A stretch of 60,000 bases of DNA. It comes from Gnetum montanum (lineage: Eukaryota > Streptophyta > Gnetopsida > Gnetales > Gnetaceae). This document shows, in pieces, positions 37,006 through 48,927 of this stretch. The stretch lies in assembly GCA_015680685.1 (NCBI GenBank), contig MNCI01005823.1, forward strand, positions 318,623-378,622. The letters run 5' to 3'. How positions within the stretch are numbered: the stretch's first letter is position 1; each line of letters begins with the position of its first letter. The position numbers were made by a program, and so were the translations under genes. Under the pieces are notes generated by a model, which was not told where the DNA came from, did no database searches, and saw nothing but the letters and a program-made list of their open reading frames with translations.

Positions 37006-37017
37006 GTCATGGAGGTA
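37006..37017 (+). other. polypurine tract of element C
   Basis: gtcatggaggta directly before the 3' LTR, equivalent to GTCGTGGGGGTA in B (minus strand); differs by G-to-A changes. Primer for plus-strand synthesis. Confidence 0.75.
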
Positions 37018-37973
37018 TGACAAACTATTTTTTTATGAAATCATGATATTGTATCTACAATATTGTATCAATGATATTGTATCTATGATATTGTATCAAT
37101 GATATTGTATCTATGATATCACTACTCTACCTACATCATTATTGATATGATATATTGGGAGCTATGCAACCCTATAAATATCGACACTTGGTCTCATCAA
37201 TCCAATGAATTTTCATTATAGTCTTAGGGAAACTCTTGTAGTTTTTTTTCATAGTTTACACTTAGTGATAGAATGAATGCCCATAGTGTGGTGTTGAGTA
37301 GTTGAATGACATCTTTATTCAAGTGGATTGTACTTAGGCATAGTTCATGAATGGCAATAAAGATCAAGATTTCTTATCATCATTGCAGCATCCACTTAGT
37401 TTCTTTGTTTCACTTATCTATTTTCTTTGCTTAGTTTAACTATAATTTCTTTAATATGTTTATTTTAGTTAGTCTTTTACATTTATGAAATACCTTACTT
37501 TTCCATGTTTACTAGTAAGGTAGAATGAGTACAATTGGTTTTGAACGTATAAGTTTAATCATTTGATAATCTTAGTAGTGTTATTTCTTGGTTTACCTAG
37601 TATCATAATGCTTGGTAACCCGATGATGGTTACATGAGTCCAAGATGTATATGACAAACTAGGAACAATTGTTCATCGCCATAAGCTAGAATAGATTTAT
37701 ATTTATGTCATCACAAAAACTTAGATTTCATTCTCACTCTTATTATGGAAGAAATTAGGAGTAACATGAGCCCTCAACATCAACATATCATATGCCTCAC
37801 TAAGAGTTAAACCATACACTTGCAATCACTAACTCAAAGTGGGAAGACAAAGCTCATGAACTGATTATCAACTCCTACAATACTTAGATTTTCCATCCAC
37901 GGATTATGAGCTAGTTGTGCACATGTACTTGTGACTTATATGGTGGATTATTTGAATATCCTATCGCTCATCA
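37018..37973 (+). repeat. 3' LTR of element C
   Basis: Starts TGACAAACTATTTTTT and ends ATCGCTCATCA. U3 shows a clean 14-bp repeat run (GATATTGTATCAAT/GATATTGTATCTAT, 37048-37117) and a TATA box near 37171. Confidence 0.85.
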
Positions 37974-37987
37974 ATGACACTTTATCA

Positions 37988-38627
37988 AACAGTATCCAAG
38001 CTAGAAGCCAAAGCCTAGGCTACCTACATATCCTTGTAATATAGTACACAAGGAATTAAAGCCATGTAGTCCTATAGAATGGGATGGAACGATGGCCAAG
38101 TTAGCATGGAACCCAAACAAATCTCCATACTTTTCTAATCCTATTTCAAAGGAAAGGAGGCTTCAAATCACCAACAAAGCATACTTTCTTACATTCTCCC
38201 ATGCTTGAAGGAAGTGACATCCTTGAACCTTAAGTTGTTGTTCATATACTTCTCAAATATGAAGAGTATAATAGATATTAAGGGAGATGAACATTAGAAG
38301 CACATCCAAGAATTGTAAGTTGTAGTTAAGAAGATTTAATAGCTAGGGTAAGAAAATTCTAAAGTATAAAGATTAAATTCAACTTTTCATTCAATAGAGG
38401 CTTAGAATTGTTCATGTAACCTGGGCTAAAGAAGAAAAGGTTTGTTCTTTTTCAGGCAAATGATTTTCTACCTAGGGTGAAGTTTACTTGCTTGAAATGT
38501 GACCTGATTCTCTACCCTATGTAGTGATACAAGAGTATAAATTTGATCCTGTGCATTCAATGGGAAGCTAAAACATACCTTAGGGACTTGTTCTTGGTAC
38601 ATAATGAAAGCCCAATACTAGAATGAG
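37988..38627. other. intergenic sequence, unassigned
   Basis: Between solo LTR S and the LTR of F. A plus-strand reading around 38085-38210 gives short stop-poor pieces, but no recognised domain. No match to other parts of the window found. Confidence 0.3.
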
Positions 38628-39413
38628 TGATAAGAAATAGAGAATTTCAACACTTAACCTTACAAGTCACAAGTGTTCACATGTGACCAAATTGCAATCC
38701 ATGGGTGGATAATATAAGTATACTAGTGAGTTGATAATAAGTTTGTGATTTTTTTCCTCTAACTTGGAGTTAGCAAAGTGCAAAGCATATTGTTTAACTC
38801 ATAGTGAGACATATAATTAGATGATATTATCTGGCTTTAAGTATGCTAAGGATAAACATAATGAATATGAATATGAATTCTATTAGCTAAGGACAATAAG
38901 AATGTAAAGTTATTCTAGCCTATTGGTAATAAGTATCTTGTCCTGGCTTGTGATACACATATTTGGATGATGTAAGAAAATTAAGTAAAGTCACTACTAG
39001 GTTACTAAATAATTATGCTTTACACTAGAAACCACTCATATTTATTCTACCCATATTAACAAACATGGTAATAATAAATGACTTAGGAAATGTAAATCTA
39101 TTCTATATGTAATGCTACAATGATGAAGAACAATCTTGATCTTTATTGTTATTTATGAATTGTATCCAGGAACAATCCACTCAAACTAAGATGTTGTACA
39201 ACTGTAATTTACCACACTATGGGAATTTACAGGTAAATCTAAGTTTAAGAAAACAAACTACAAGAATTTCACTAAGTGTTGATAAAATTGTATTTTTTAA
39301 CACAATGATAGACTTGTATTTATAGGCATGACCATAGCCCACTACATCGTATCTACAACATCATAGATTGAGTTATGATATCACATCTATTAACAACAAT
39401 AAAGGTTTTATCA
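38628..39413 (-). repeat. 3' LTR of element F
   Basis: Starts TGATAAGAAATAG and ends GGTTTTATCA on the plus strand, followed by ttcctccacaac (minus strand GTTGTGGAGGAA, the polypurine tract). Collinear with the other family LTRs but shorter (786 bp). Confidence 0.7.
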
Positions 39414-39653
39414 TTCCTCCACAACTAACTCAAAACTCATCCTTGAGTTCAAACAGAAGGAGGATACAGTCATTATAAACTTTTGGGGTTACATAGACTT
39501 AATAACATGACATATATACATGACTAACTACTAACTATGAATGTTACATCTTAGTTCGAGTGTTATTACAAAATTATCATGTAGCACATGATTAATAAAT
39601 GACAAATCTTTATGACAACAAACAAAATAAGATTGAAGCTTGATGTAGTCTTC

Positions 39654-42400
39654 TTAAGTCCCTAGTAGTGGTGACTCCTTCATCAGCTTCTTCCCTTTAC
39701 TATTTGGCTTCTTGAAATGATATTTTCTTAGTATTACTCTCATATTTTCTTCTTTAGTCCTAGGATCATGCACAATTCATGCTACCTTGGTGATGTTCTC
39801 TAGTGTTAACACTTCCTAAGGACATTGAAACTATAGAAACATTTGATTAGCCTTGATATACTATTCTACAACCTATGTTCATTTTATTTTAAAAGCCTTG
39901 GCCATTTTTTGTAACTCTTAACAGTCCATCATTCTTCTAGCTTAGTTTGTTGTTATATCCTTCTGATCTTGATAATTTGAAGCTTAAATTTTTCAATATG
40001 AAACTTTTATTGTGCATCTTTTCTATCTACAAACTCTTTTTCATTCATGGAATACAAGGTAGCTAATTGCTGCTCTAATTCTCTTCATAGTCTATCAACT
40101 ATCAACATGGCTAAGTTAACATAGTGCACATTTGCTAACCCCATCTACTTTGTAAGATCCTTAAGTTGCAAGGCTTTTATTTGAGCTTAGCTTGATGGAC
40201 CAAGGTGAGACTATCCAAGAAGAATTGCCAATTAGGTAGTTGCTATGTGATGAAACTAATCTTGGCTTTGGCCATCTAGATCTCCTTTTCATTGATTTTC
40301 TTATACATATCCACTTGGTTTATGATGCTTTAATTAAGCCTTTCATGCTTTTTGGTCTCATTTTGGCATGGGCTAATCTTGATAGGTGATTTTTAGTTAA
40401 CTGTGTATACTTCTTCCATTGATAAGATTGTATTCTCTTGAGTTAGTTGTCTAATATTTAGGTTAACTCTTGCAAATTATTTTGTTAACTAATAAATGTT
40501 TTTCTCAAGCATATTCTTTTGTTTTTCTACATCTATCAACCTAAGAATCTCTATAGCAATTTTATTTAAATGAACATATGTCTGGGCTTCTATAATTGAA
40601 GCATTTCACACTCTCTTCTCCCTTTCTATTTCCATCTACTTCTACTTAGCCATTAGGAAATCAACTTGATCATTTCTAAATTGTAGTAATTTTTTGGTGT
40701 AATATATTATGCAAGGTCTTTCCTTTCATCTCTTAGTGTAGCTATTTTTTCTTGTAGCCTTTGCACTTCATTCTTAGTGTGTTGCATTCTTGTTTTAACT
40801 ATGACCAATTTTCTTTTGTAGAGATTATATTTGGATGAACTACAGTGATATCACTAAGGATATCAAAAAGATTTTTACATAACTTATCCTATCTACAATA
40901 ATTTTTTTTTTCAAAGAATCTTCATGTTCTACAAGGTATATGAATTTTTCCCCTAATGTTCCAACCAATATTTGAACATCTTTGATTCCAGAAATGTCTA
41001 CTGCAAACATAATGGGAATATTATATGATTCCTTGTTGTGATCAATAATTACCTTTACTAATCTTGCTACATCTCAGTGTTGCATAACCACCATAGTGGC
41101 TCCTTCTCCTATTTCTAACACCATCTAAAAGAATGCATCATTCTCTAAAATTTGTTGTTCCCATTCATCATTTTCTCTTGTCTATAAAGATACTTGACTA
41201 CTAGTGGATCCTATTGATATGACAAGTTTGCTAGGATTATCTCTTACTCTATACATGCTTGACACTTCCTTACTGTTCAAACTTATTGTTTCTACAATAT
41301 ACTAAAGATGGCTCATGGAGGACCTATAATTTGGCTATTATGCTGGTGGAATACTAGGTCCTATTCATTCTACAATTGGAGTTGACCCACCAAATCCTAC
41401 TTGCTTTGTTTCTATATCTAGAATATTTGCCACTAGTATTATCTCTATTATAGCCTTAGTGCTTGTTGGTTTTTTCACTTAATTTTCTTAGGTAGCATTG
41501 GCTTGGAAATCTCTACATGAGATGCATTTTGGGCTTTGCATAGAATATCATTAGTATATCTAAAAATATCTACCTACTTGCATAACTTCCTGACAAGCCA
41601 AGGAAATGGAAGAGTAGATTTTCCTATCTTCTTTTCTTCAAATCTCCTTTGTATTTCTAGAAACAATAAGTGTCATATTTGCGTAAAATTTTTCCATTAG
41701 CATGGTACTTCCTCTAGCAGCATATGTGGATATTCTTTTAACTCTCTTGGTTGGGAAGATATGGTATGTCCCTATCTTAAAATAGATCTTTTTAGCTATG
41801 AAAACTCAGTTATATTCTTTCTTAGATATTTCATATGCTTTCTACTACTATAAATTCCTAGCATATGTGTTGGACCTTGTAGATATCTAACTAATGTTCA
41901 CTCTAACATTTAATAGATTTAATGCTTTAGCAATGACCTAAACTAATATGCCATTGGTACTCCTTCAATTTTTATAGTGGCATCATATTATCAATTGTAC
42001 TAGAATTGATAAGCCTCCCCTAGATACGATTCACCATTGCTTAATATGATGGGCTAGAAGGATGATTCTTAGAGTTATTCACATACCTCTGTAGTTGTGA
42101 GCTTCATAAATAGACCAAAATTCATTTACACTATGACAGTGGACATGATTAATGTTTTTTGGATAACTTGTAAACACTCATTTAAAAGCCTGAGGCATTG
42201 TCCTTATTTTGGAATAGGTGTTGCTTCAACCTTTGTTTATGCTAATTACCCTATTGCTCATGTGGGTTGTTAAATAAAGTATGATTGTGCTTCCTATTCT
42301 TTGACAGAAATATGATCTGTACCTCATCCTCTACCTCTCCTTCTAAGCCTTTTCTCTTTGGGTTGTGATGGTCCTCCTACTTGGGCTATCTTTTTTAACA
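39654..42400 (-). pseudogene. third ORF, second copy (element F)
   Basis: Homologue of the C third ORF in inverted orientation, about 915 codons. The N-terminal end near 42390-42310 (GGPSQPKEKRLRRRGRG) corresponds to the start in C. The domain block at about 41820-41580 reads KKIYFKIGTYHIFPTKRVKR, STYAARGS and FEEKKIGKST-like pieces, then LPFPWLVRKLC. The end (GKKLMKESPLLGT-stop, stop 39654-39656) matches GKKPMEEPPPLGT in C. The middle is Lys/Glu/Gln-rich, consistent with the coiled coil. Frameshifts and stops present. Conservation of both ends and the domain block between two diverged copies shows that it was a real, selected ORF. Confidence 0.65.
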
Positions 42401-42559
42401 ACACTTACAATCATAAGAAATCTTAGAACTGCCCAAAAACTCCATAAAAATTTGTAATGGTTTAAAACCTTTCATTGGATTTTGGATTTTGATTAGAAAG
42501 ATCAAGTTGAGAAGTCTCATCATTCTCATACACCCACCTTTTAATTACTTGTTCTATGC

Positions 42560-44340
42560 ACTAAAGATCCTGTCAAGTCAAAATTTCATTTAGCCCTTGT
42601 AGAAACTCTTGGAAGAAATGAGGCAAACTCTAAACTTAGGATGAATTCAAGGCTTAAGACCTCAAAAAATCTAGAAGAGATGAATCAAGGAGTCATAAAA
42701 GGAGAACCAACTGCCACCATACTCCAAATCCCCCATCTTCTTCATCATACTCATCAACAAACTCTGATAAGAGAGGATGAAGATCAAGGGATCATGAAAA
42801 ACACACACATAGAAGAAGGCATCCTAATGAGGAAGAAGATGATGAGGAAAGATATGTTACTCATGCTTGAGGATAGTCCTCTAGTAATAGTGATTACATA
42901 ATAAGTACACATAATAAAAATTCCTAGGATTCTACTAGAAAGACATGTTACCAATGCTTGAAGGTAAGCAAATTTTTAGGAATCTAAAATGATTTCTTAG
43001 ACTTGCATTGATTATGAGGCTAGCAGAAAGACATGTTACCCATGTCTAAAGTTACTCCTCTATCAAATGGCCAAGTCTCCTTCAAAATAAACTACTTACT
43101 TAATAAATTCATTGCCAAGTGGTGATATCTCTTGCAATTATGATGGCCTTATGGTTGTAAGTTTTGAAATGATATAATGCAATGTTAGTGATAAGTGATA
43201 TAGGCTTGGTTTAGATCTTGGACAAATATGATAATGATCACTCTAACTATGAACTACACATAGCATTCATTACACTTATGGGAAGAAACCTCACATCTCA
43301 TTTTATGTGTTCCTTGCTACTACCATTCCACCTCATTCTTATATATAATTATAATGTGATGGTTCTATGTAATGTAGTATTATTTTATTACTAAAGAAAT
43401 TCTGACATATGTATTTTGGAAGACAGATATGATTTACATTCAACTCATTAAGTGTCCACATATACTTATAAATGTGGTTATACAAGAACATTAAGGGCAA
43501 GAGCCTGCTTTGGGGAGGATCCATTTGTAAAACTCTTATGTTTCATACCTAACATCCAACTCAACATCATTCTATACCTCCTAGATACTTTACCAATCAT
43601 CACTACTTCCCTACATATTCATATTCATTCATAAACTCAACAATTTTTTATCTAATTACTCCATAAATCCTACTTGATTTACCTGGTTCAAACTCCTTCT
43701 TTAACATCATTTTGACCTCAAACTATCATATTTTAGTCATCATCTATGACCAAGGACCCTTTGGATTATCTTAACATCTTTCAAACTACTCAATTCGTTG
43801 ATTTTTTTCCTTCAAAGTTTGCCAAAAAATTTTGAACATTTCAAAGGACATATCATAGATACAATATCACATCACCTATGATATTGCATCAACTATGTTG
43901 CATCTATGATATCTCACATACAAAAAACTATATATACATGTGACCATTAGAAAAATTTTCATTCCTACCATTTCACACAAGGGGACTTTGTGCAATTTTC
44001 TTTTATTAGAGAACCATCCAAGCCTCATATCTTCCTCACTGTACATTTGATTTGATCTATTTTTACATATTTTTACTCTTAGAGTGAGCATCTTAGTCAT
44101 GGGGGAGAACCGTGATGCATAATATTGTAAATTGTATGAATTTTTTCTAATGCTTTTAAAGATTAATTAAGGGTAAGAATTACAAATATTAAAGCATAAT
44201 AATGTAATTTTAATCTAGTCTAAGCTACTAAACTTAAAATTTCTCTCCAATTAGCCATTCTAACATCTTTTAACAGTAAATTAAGGATAGTGACAAGTTA
44301 TTTAAGTTTCAAATTATTTCTACTTACCTAGATAATCATT
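42560..44340 (+). mobile_element. fragment of Athila-like element G
   Basis: Plus-strand. 42560-42910 is the gag linker region (compare C at 28370-28800), then pol is missing, and about 43150-44340 matches the post-integrase spacer of C (32790-34000), including the internal TATA block (43929-43936). It stops at 44340 where copia element H begins; its third ORF, if present, lies beyond H. A motif 'agaaagacatgttac' recurs at about 42850, 42940 and 43026, an imperfect 85-90-bp repetition. Confidence 0.55.
43850..43940 (+). promoter_or_regulatory. possible internal promoter, second copy (G)
   Basis: Repeats of type 'ctatgatattgcatca' (43860-43915) then CTATATATACATG (43928-43940), identical over 13 bases to the block in C. 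Function inferred from arrangement and conservation. Confidence 0.4.
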
Positions 44341-45082
44341 TGATGAAGGGTTTTTATGAATTGAAACTCTTTATAAATTGATGAATTAAAGGTTTCTAGG
44401 AATTTGTTTCTTCCAAAATTTGGTTTAGATGACACCACAACCTTTACAAGATTTGAGCTCTTCTACAAAGAGATTTATTGTTATGAAATCTCTCAACTTC
44501 ACAAGGCCTCAACAAGCTCAAAATGTGGTTTTAAGAATCCCACAACCTTTACAAAATTGAGCTCCACTCCAAAGTGTTTTGGTGCTACAAATCCACTCGA
44601 TCTTGTAGGATCCCAACAAGCTTAATACAAATGCCTTCTTGCAAGAAGCACATCAACCCTACAAGGTAACAAGAAAAAGAAAATATACAAGGAAAGAATG
44701 TAACTACAATTAAAAGTCTTTGTTGTTGAATTCAACATACAATTAACATACAACCAAGAAAATGATATGAAAATAAAGCACAAGAGTACAAGAACATAGA
44801 TATGATAATAATTGCTTTAATGTTGAGAATACCATGCTCAATTTCCAAGAATTTGGTGTCTTCTTATAACTTTTAAGTTTCTAAAAATACCTCAGAATTT
44901 GTGCAACAGCTAGTGTAGATGTCTCTTTCAAAGTTGGGACGTCTACCTGAGATCTACCTCAATTCTAGAGGGATCTCCTTGAAGAATGGGTTGTCTCTTG
45001 GGAGACATCTACTTTGTAATGGGATTGTCTTCTTTTTCTTGAAGATGTCTTTCTATCAATTCACTCTTCTTGACTAAGACAT
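44341..45082 (-). repeat. copia H 3' LTR, left part
   Basis: AT-rich sequence starting TGATGAAGGG, without similarity to the gypsy LTRs, joined through element B to 51010-51296, which ends GGTCAACA before the copia polypurine tract. Start placed by the first TG after the end of similarity to element C; low certainty. Confidence 0.4.
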
Positions 45083-45973
45083 TGATGAGTAGCGAGGTAC
45101 CCCTACGCTCAACCATACGAATACAAGTGTTCACGCACGATCTGGTCAAACTCCGCGGACAGGCTAGTTATGGTATCTAGATAGTTACATGTTGATCGCA
45201 ATTTGCTGCCTTCCCACCTGGACTAGTATTTGCTTTGTCATGTATGGTTTAGTCCAGAGTGAGGCGTATGATGTGATCCTAAATTAGTGCTACTCCTAGA
45301 GATAATGGAAAATAATCTTGATTAAACTAATGAGTAATAGGAAATGAAGTCTAAGCTAACCTAAGTGCGATGAGCATCCATTCCTTAATCATCCGTACAC
45401 ATCTTGGACCTCGTGCACAACTACTACTGGGGTTACCAAGCGTAGATCCCGGGTACGCTACTGGGTTACCAAGTAGTCACACTTAAATGCTCATGATTAA
45501 GTCTTACTCATTCCGCATTTAACAACAGGAATAGTAAATGATAATAAAGAAATATTAACTAAGAAAAAAATAAATAACAATAAAAATTAACAATAATAAT
45601 TAAACAATTAAAACTAAGTGAATGCTGCAATGATGAAGTAATCTTGATCTTTATTTCTGATCATGTGTGTGTCCAAGTATGTCACACTCGAATAAAGGTG
45701 TTGTACAATTACAAGCATCACACTGTGGGCATGCAATGGGAAAATAATCTAACTTCTATGAAAACAAACTGCAAGAGTCTAGCTACAATTGAAAAAAAGA
45801 TGCCTTAATGAGGCGGAAGGCCCTCTTATTTATAGGCTAGGATAGGTGGCTACCTAAATGGGACCACGTTGATGCAAGAAGGCTACGTCAATGGGCCCGC
45901 ATCAACGCGGCCATGTATATGTGGCCCCGTATACATGGCCAAGTCGACACATTGACTGAATGACACTTCATCA
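45083..45973 (-). repeat. 3' LTR of element B
   Basis: Starts TGATGAGTAGCGAGG and ends GACACTTCATCA; 891 bp, the same length as its partner. U3 near 45850-45960 is CG-rich (tacatgg/ggcccgcatc). A TATA-like CTTATTTATAGGC lies near 45827. Confidence 0.9.
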
Positions 45974-45986
45974 TACCCCCACGACT
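45974..45986 (-). other. polypurine tract of element B
   Basis: tacccccacgact on the plus strand; the purine-rich GTGGGGGTA on the minus strand abuts the LTR. Confidence 0.8.
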
Positions 45987-46139
45987 GAGTAAAAACTTGT
46001 CCTCGAGTTAAAGAAAGTGAGGAACAAGCTCAATTGAATACATAGTGGATAGGTATGGGATTATGGACTGACTAGAAATTTATTCATGCCACAGTGGAGA
46101 ATTAAACAAAATTTTGACATAGACACAAAAGACAAAACT

Positions 46140-46584
46140 TGTGGAACTCATTGGGGGTCCCGATAGTGGTGGCTCCTCCATGGGTGCCTTCCCTTTGTCC
46201 TATGCATCAGGCTTCTGAGATTGATACCATTGAAGAAGCACCTAACGTTTCTCCTCTTATATTTGAGGATTATGAGTCATCCATGCTGATGTTCCAATGT
46301 TTGATGGAGTCGGAACTTTTCATGGACATGGTAGCTGCATGAACACTTGATTGCTCTTGACATGCCATGTCACAAATAGCCATCATTCCTCTTTATAGGC
46401 TCGGGCCCTAACCTCTCCTCCCTTTTCTTAGATAGATTATGTTGTAAAAAGAGTTTCATGATGGATGCTGAATGATGGCCTTCTGCTCTACATGTTCTAC
46501 ATAAGGTCCTTGGCCTCTGCCTCTCCCAGGTCGTTCAGTTGCACCTTGAGAATGTCCTCCATGTCGTCGTCTTTTAGGGGCCTT
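46140..46584 (-). pseudogene. third ORF with internal deletion (element B)
   Basis: Relic of the ORF that is about 920 codons in C and F. The 5' piece at 46584 to about 46420 gives APKRRRHGGHSQGATERPGR, then GRGQGP, and its DNA matches C from 34007 to about 34150. The 3' piece at about 46340-46140 gives VPTPSN, DKGKAPMEEPPLSGP, matching VLMPSN and KGKKPMEEPPPLGT in C. Some 800 codons between are missing. The start codon position reads AAG rather than ATG. Shows that B descends from a C-like element. Confidence 0.65.
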
Positions 46585-47970
46585 CTATAATCACACAAGG
46601 ATCAATCATTAGTAAGGTTATTGAAAAATTTCAATGATTTTATACCTTATCATTACCTTTAATAAATATTGCATTCTTTACTTAGCGTGATTTTAGAGTT
46701 AGAAATTTTTTCAAGAAATTTTCCTTAAAATTTTAATGTTGGACCTGGTTTTGAGAAACATTTGATAAAATAATGACAAAGGAAAGAATAGATTTGGCAA
46801 TGAAATATTCAAAGGGTATAAGATGATGTGGTGGTGTGCAACAATGTACAAATCACAAAATTCATGCAAGTGGGTCCTCCCCAAAGTAAGTTCCAACCTA
46901 TATGCTCTTGTGTAACCATACCTTAAGATGTCCGTAGGCACTAGAAGGGTTAAATGTAATCTATATTGATGCAGAAAAACACACACATGTTGATACCACC
47001 CTGATGAGGTATGAATTCAATGCTATACAAGACACGAGTCACAAATACATGAACAGCAAGATGGAATGAATCGGAGAAGGGATTGCAGAGATTGGGATGT
47101 GAGGTAACTGACTCAAGGCATAATGAATCCTGCATGTAAAGCATGATTAACATGTCATCAACCCATCATTCCAAGATCAGGACCAAGTCCATTCCTCTAA
47201 TTAGTGACATTGCATTGTTTCATCCCATGATGAGCAACTATGAGAGTGCCATAACAACAAGGCGTACGATCACTTGGCATTTTATTCAAGGGAGGAGTGA
47301 TTTTTATTTTTGGCATTTCCTTTTTCTTTTTCTTTTCTATCTTTCTCTTTTTTTGAATACTAAATCCATAGAAGCCGCCAACCATTAGGCATGGATGCAT
47401 GTCTTTCCAATGNTCATAGAAGCCGCCAACCATTAGGCATGGATGCATGTCTTTCCAATGGGACCCCCTAGAACAGCATTGGATTTTTGAGTACCCTTGT
47501 AATTACTCTTACTCCCATTTTTTGTTAGATCTACAAGGATCTTAGTACAACCACATTGCATGACAACTCCCACAGACATCACCAAAGAGAATTTGCAAGT
47601 CCTCTTGATGTCACACCCTAATCATTCCCTCTTAGTCCATCCTTCTTCATTCTGGGTACAATGAACACAAAATTAATTTTAAGTTCTAAGAATGTCAAGA
47701 ATATCACTGTACCCTCGAAAAGACCCTCTTATTTGTAGAATGGATGAGTGGGTGCAATGGGATCACTATCCACATAATTGATCACCCGAGACTTAATAAC
47801 ATAGAACATAGCTCAACCAATGATCCACATGAGTGTTTTATTCGTAGATGAGATTACTCATAAAAAGATAAAAAGACAAAATGATAAAACAATAAATTAA
47901 AAGGTGAAAAATTGGAAAACAAAAGGTTGAAAAATTAAAGAAACAGAAAACATTTATTAATTTCATGTTG
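46585..47970. other. spacer of element B
   Basis: The stretch 46860-46960 (minus) matches the post-integrase spacer of C. The internal TATA block of C and G is not found here. 47367-47460 holds a 46-bp duplication around the N at 47413. No coding domain seen. Confidence 0.5.
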
Positions 47971-48927
47971 TTAGAATGAAGGACACCCCCCATAACTAAA
48001 CGATTGAGCATGGCTAGAATTAATAAATGGAAGGTTGGGATCATTGAATGTTGAAAATATTGGAACCTGATCATACTTACCCCATTGGGGTTCACACACT
48101 TGATTAGAGTTGATATAGTGGGGAAAGTTATAAGATGTGGTTAATTTATAAGGAGTTGACCCACTATGGTACTTGCGACCATAAGATGGTATGCAAGGAT
48201 CAACATGTCTTCCCATGTGGTAATATTCATTAGGCCCCATGGTGGTTGGAGTGTTGATTGGTGGCCCAGATAGAGTAACATGAGGCATTGGGTTCGAAGA
48301 GGAAGATGCACCATAGTGTTGGATTTGTGTTGAGTTGGCGGATGCAGTGGTTTCTGAACTATGGTGTCCCTTTCGACGATCACATCTAAAGAAGGGACAC
48401 CTTTGATGTTGTGAAGGACCTCCACTGTTGTTGACAGTAGTAGAACAAGTAACGTTTGCGGGTTGGAGCTGTGGTAAAAAATATTTTGGCATAGCTAGCG
48501 GTGATGTAGAAGGGGATGAAGTATGAGAATGTTGAGGTCGAGGAGAAGTCTAAGACACATGAGGTGGTGATCTTGTTGGAGAGGACATGGGTGGATAGTA
48601 CTTGGGAGAATGATAATGATGAGGTGAGGTAGAGGATGCTGATCTTGTTGGAGAAATAGGGTGTTGAACATAATAAGCATTTGGTGCTGGGACATACGAA
48701 GGGTATGGTCCAGTTGGCAGTGGCCTCCCCCACAACTAAGTTTTTTGCCACTATGGTTGGACATAGTATTTTTGTACGAACTCCAAATGTAACATTCCTC
48801 TCCAATGCTCATGTAAATGTGACAATATTGGACATTGACCTTTGGGGTAATTGTACAAGAAAATATTACATTGATACATATGATTAGCAGTTGAGTTCTT
48901 ATCCTTATTATATTCTACCCTTTGTTT
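47971..48927 (-). pseudogene. C-terminal part of gag polyprotein (element B)
   Basis: Continues the 48928-49968 gag across frameshifts: Cys/His box at about 48790-48850 (QCNIFLYNYPKGQCPILSHL), a Pro/Ser/Thr/Tyr-rich tail (48550-48735), then 47971-48492 (stop-free) with RCPFFRCDRRKGHHSSE and an Asn/Ser/Tyr-rich end. A KCPFF segment occurs at the same place in A. No protease motif appears. Confidence 0.65.

Larger units (their letters stand above)
26827..37973 (+). mobile_element. Athila-like element C, about 11.1 kb, with third ORF
   Basis: Plus-strand Ty3/gypsy element with both LTRs, primer site, gag, protease, RT, integrase core, spacer, a long third ORF, polypurine tract and 3' LTR. The tRNA-Asp primer site, the RT type (compare D), the length and an ORF after pol all fit the Athila lineage. 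About 1.3 kb is deleted between RT and integrase near 31940. Flanks share atga (26823-26826 and 37974-37977). All ORFs carry stops, so it is dead. It sits inside solo LTR S. Confidence 0.85.
38628..42520 (-). mobile_element. 3' half of Athila-like element F
   Basis: Minus-strand: LTR 38628-39413, polypurine tract 39414-39425, third ORF 42400 to 39654 and a short piece upstream of it. Gag and pol in this orientation are absent; at about 42520-42560 the sequence switches to plus-strand gag (G). Either an inversion inside one element or two joined fragments. Confidence 0.65.

Noticed and set aside
37048-37117. Satellite array
   Set aside because: Only about five units, confined to U3 of an LTR; treated as LTR-internal repeat.
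46139-46342. Plus-strand 67-codon ORF
   Set aside because: Shadow of the third-ORF 3' remnant on the minus strand, which matches C.
48141-48425. Minus-strand 94-codon ORF in the gag tail of B
   Set aside because: Alternative frame of the 47971-48492 reading, which is the one matching element A.
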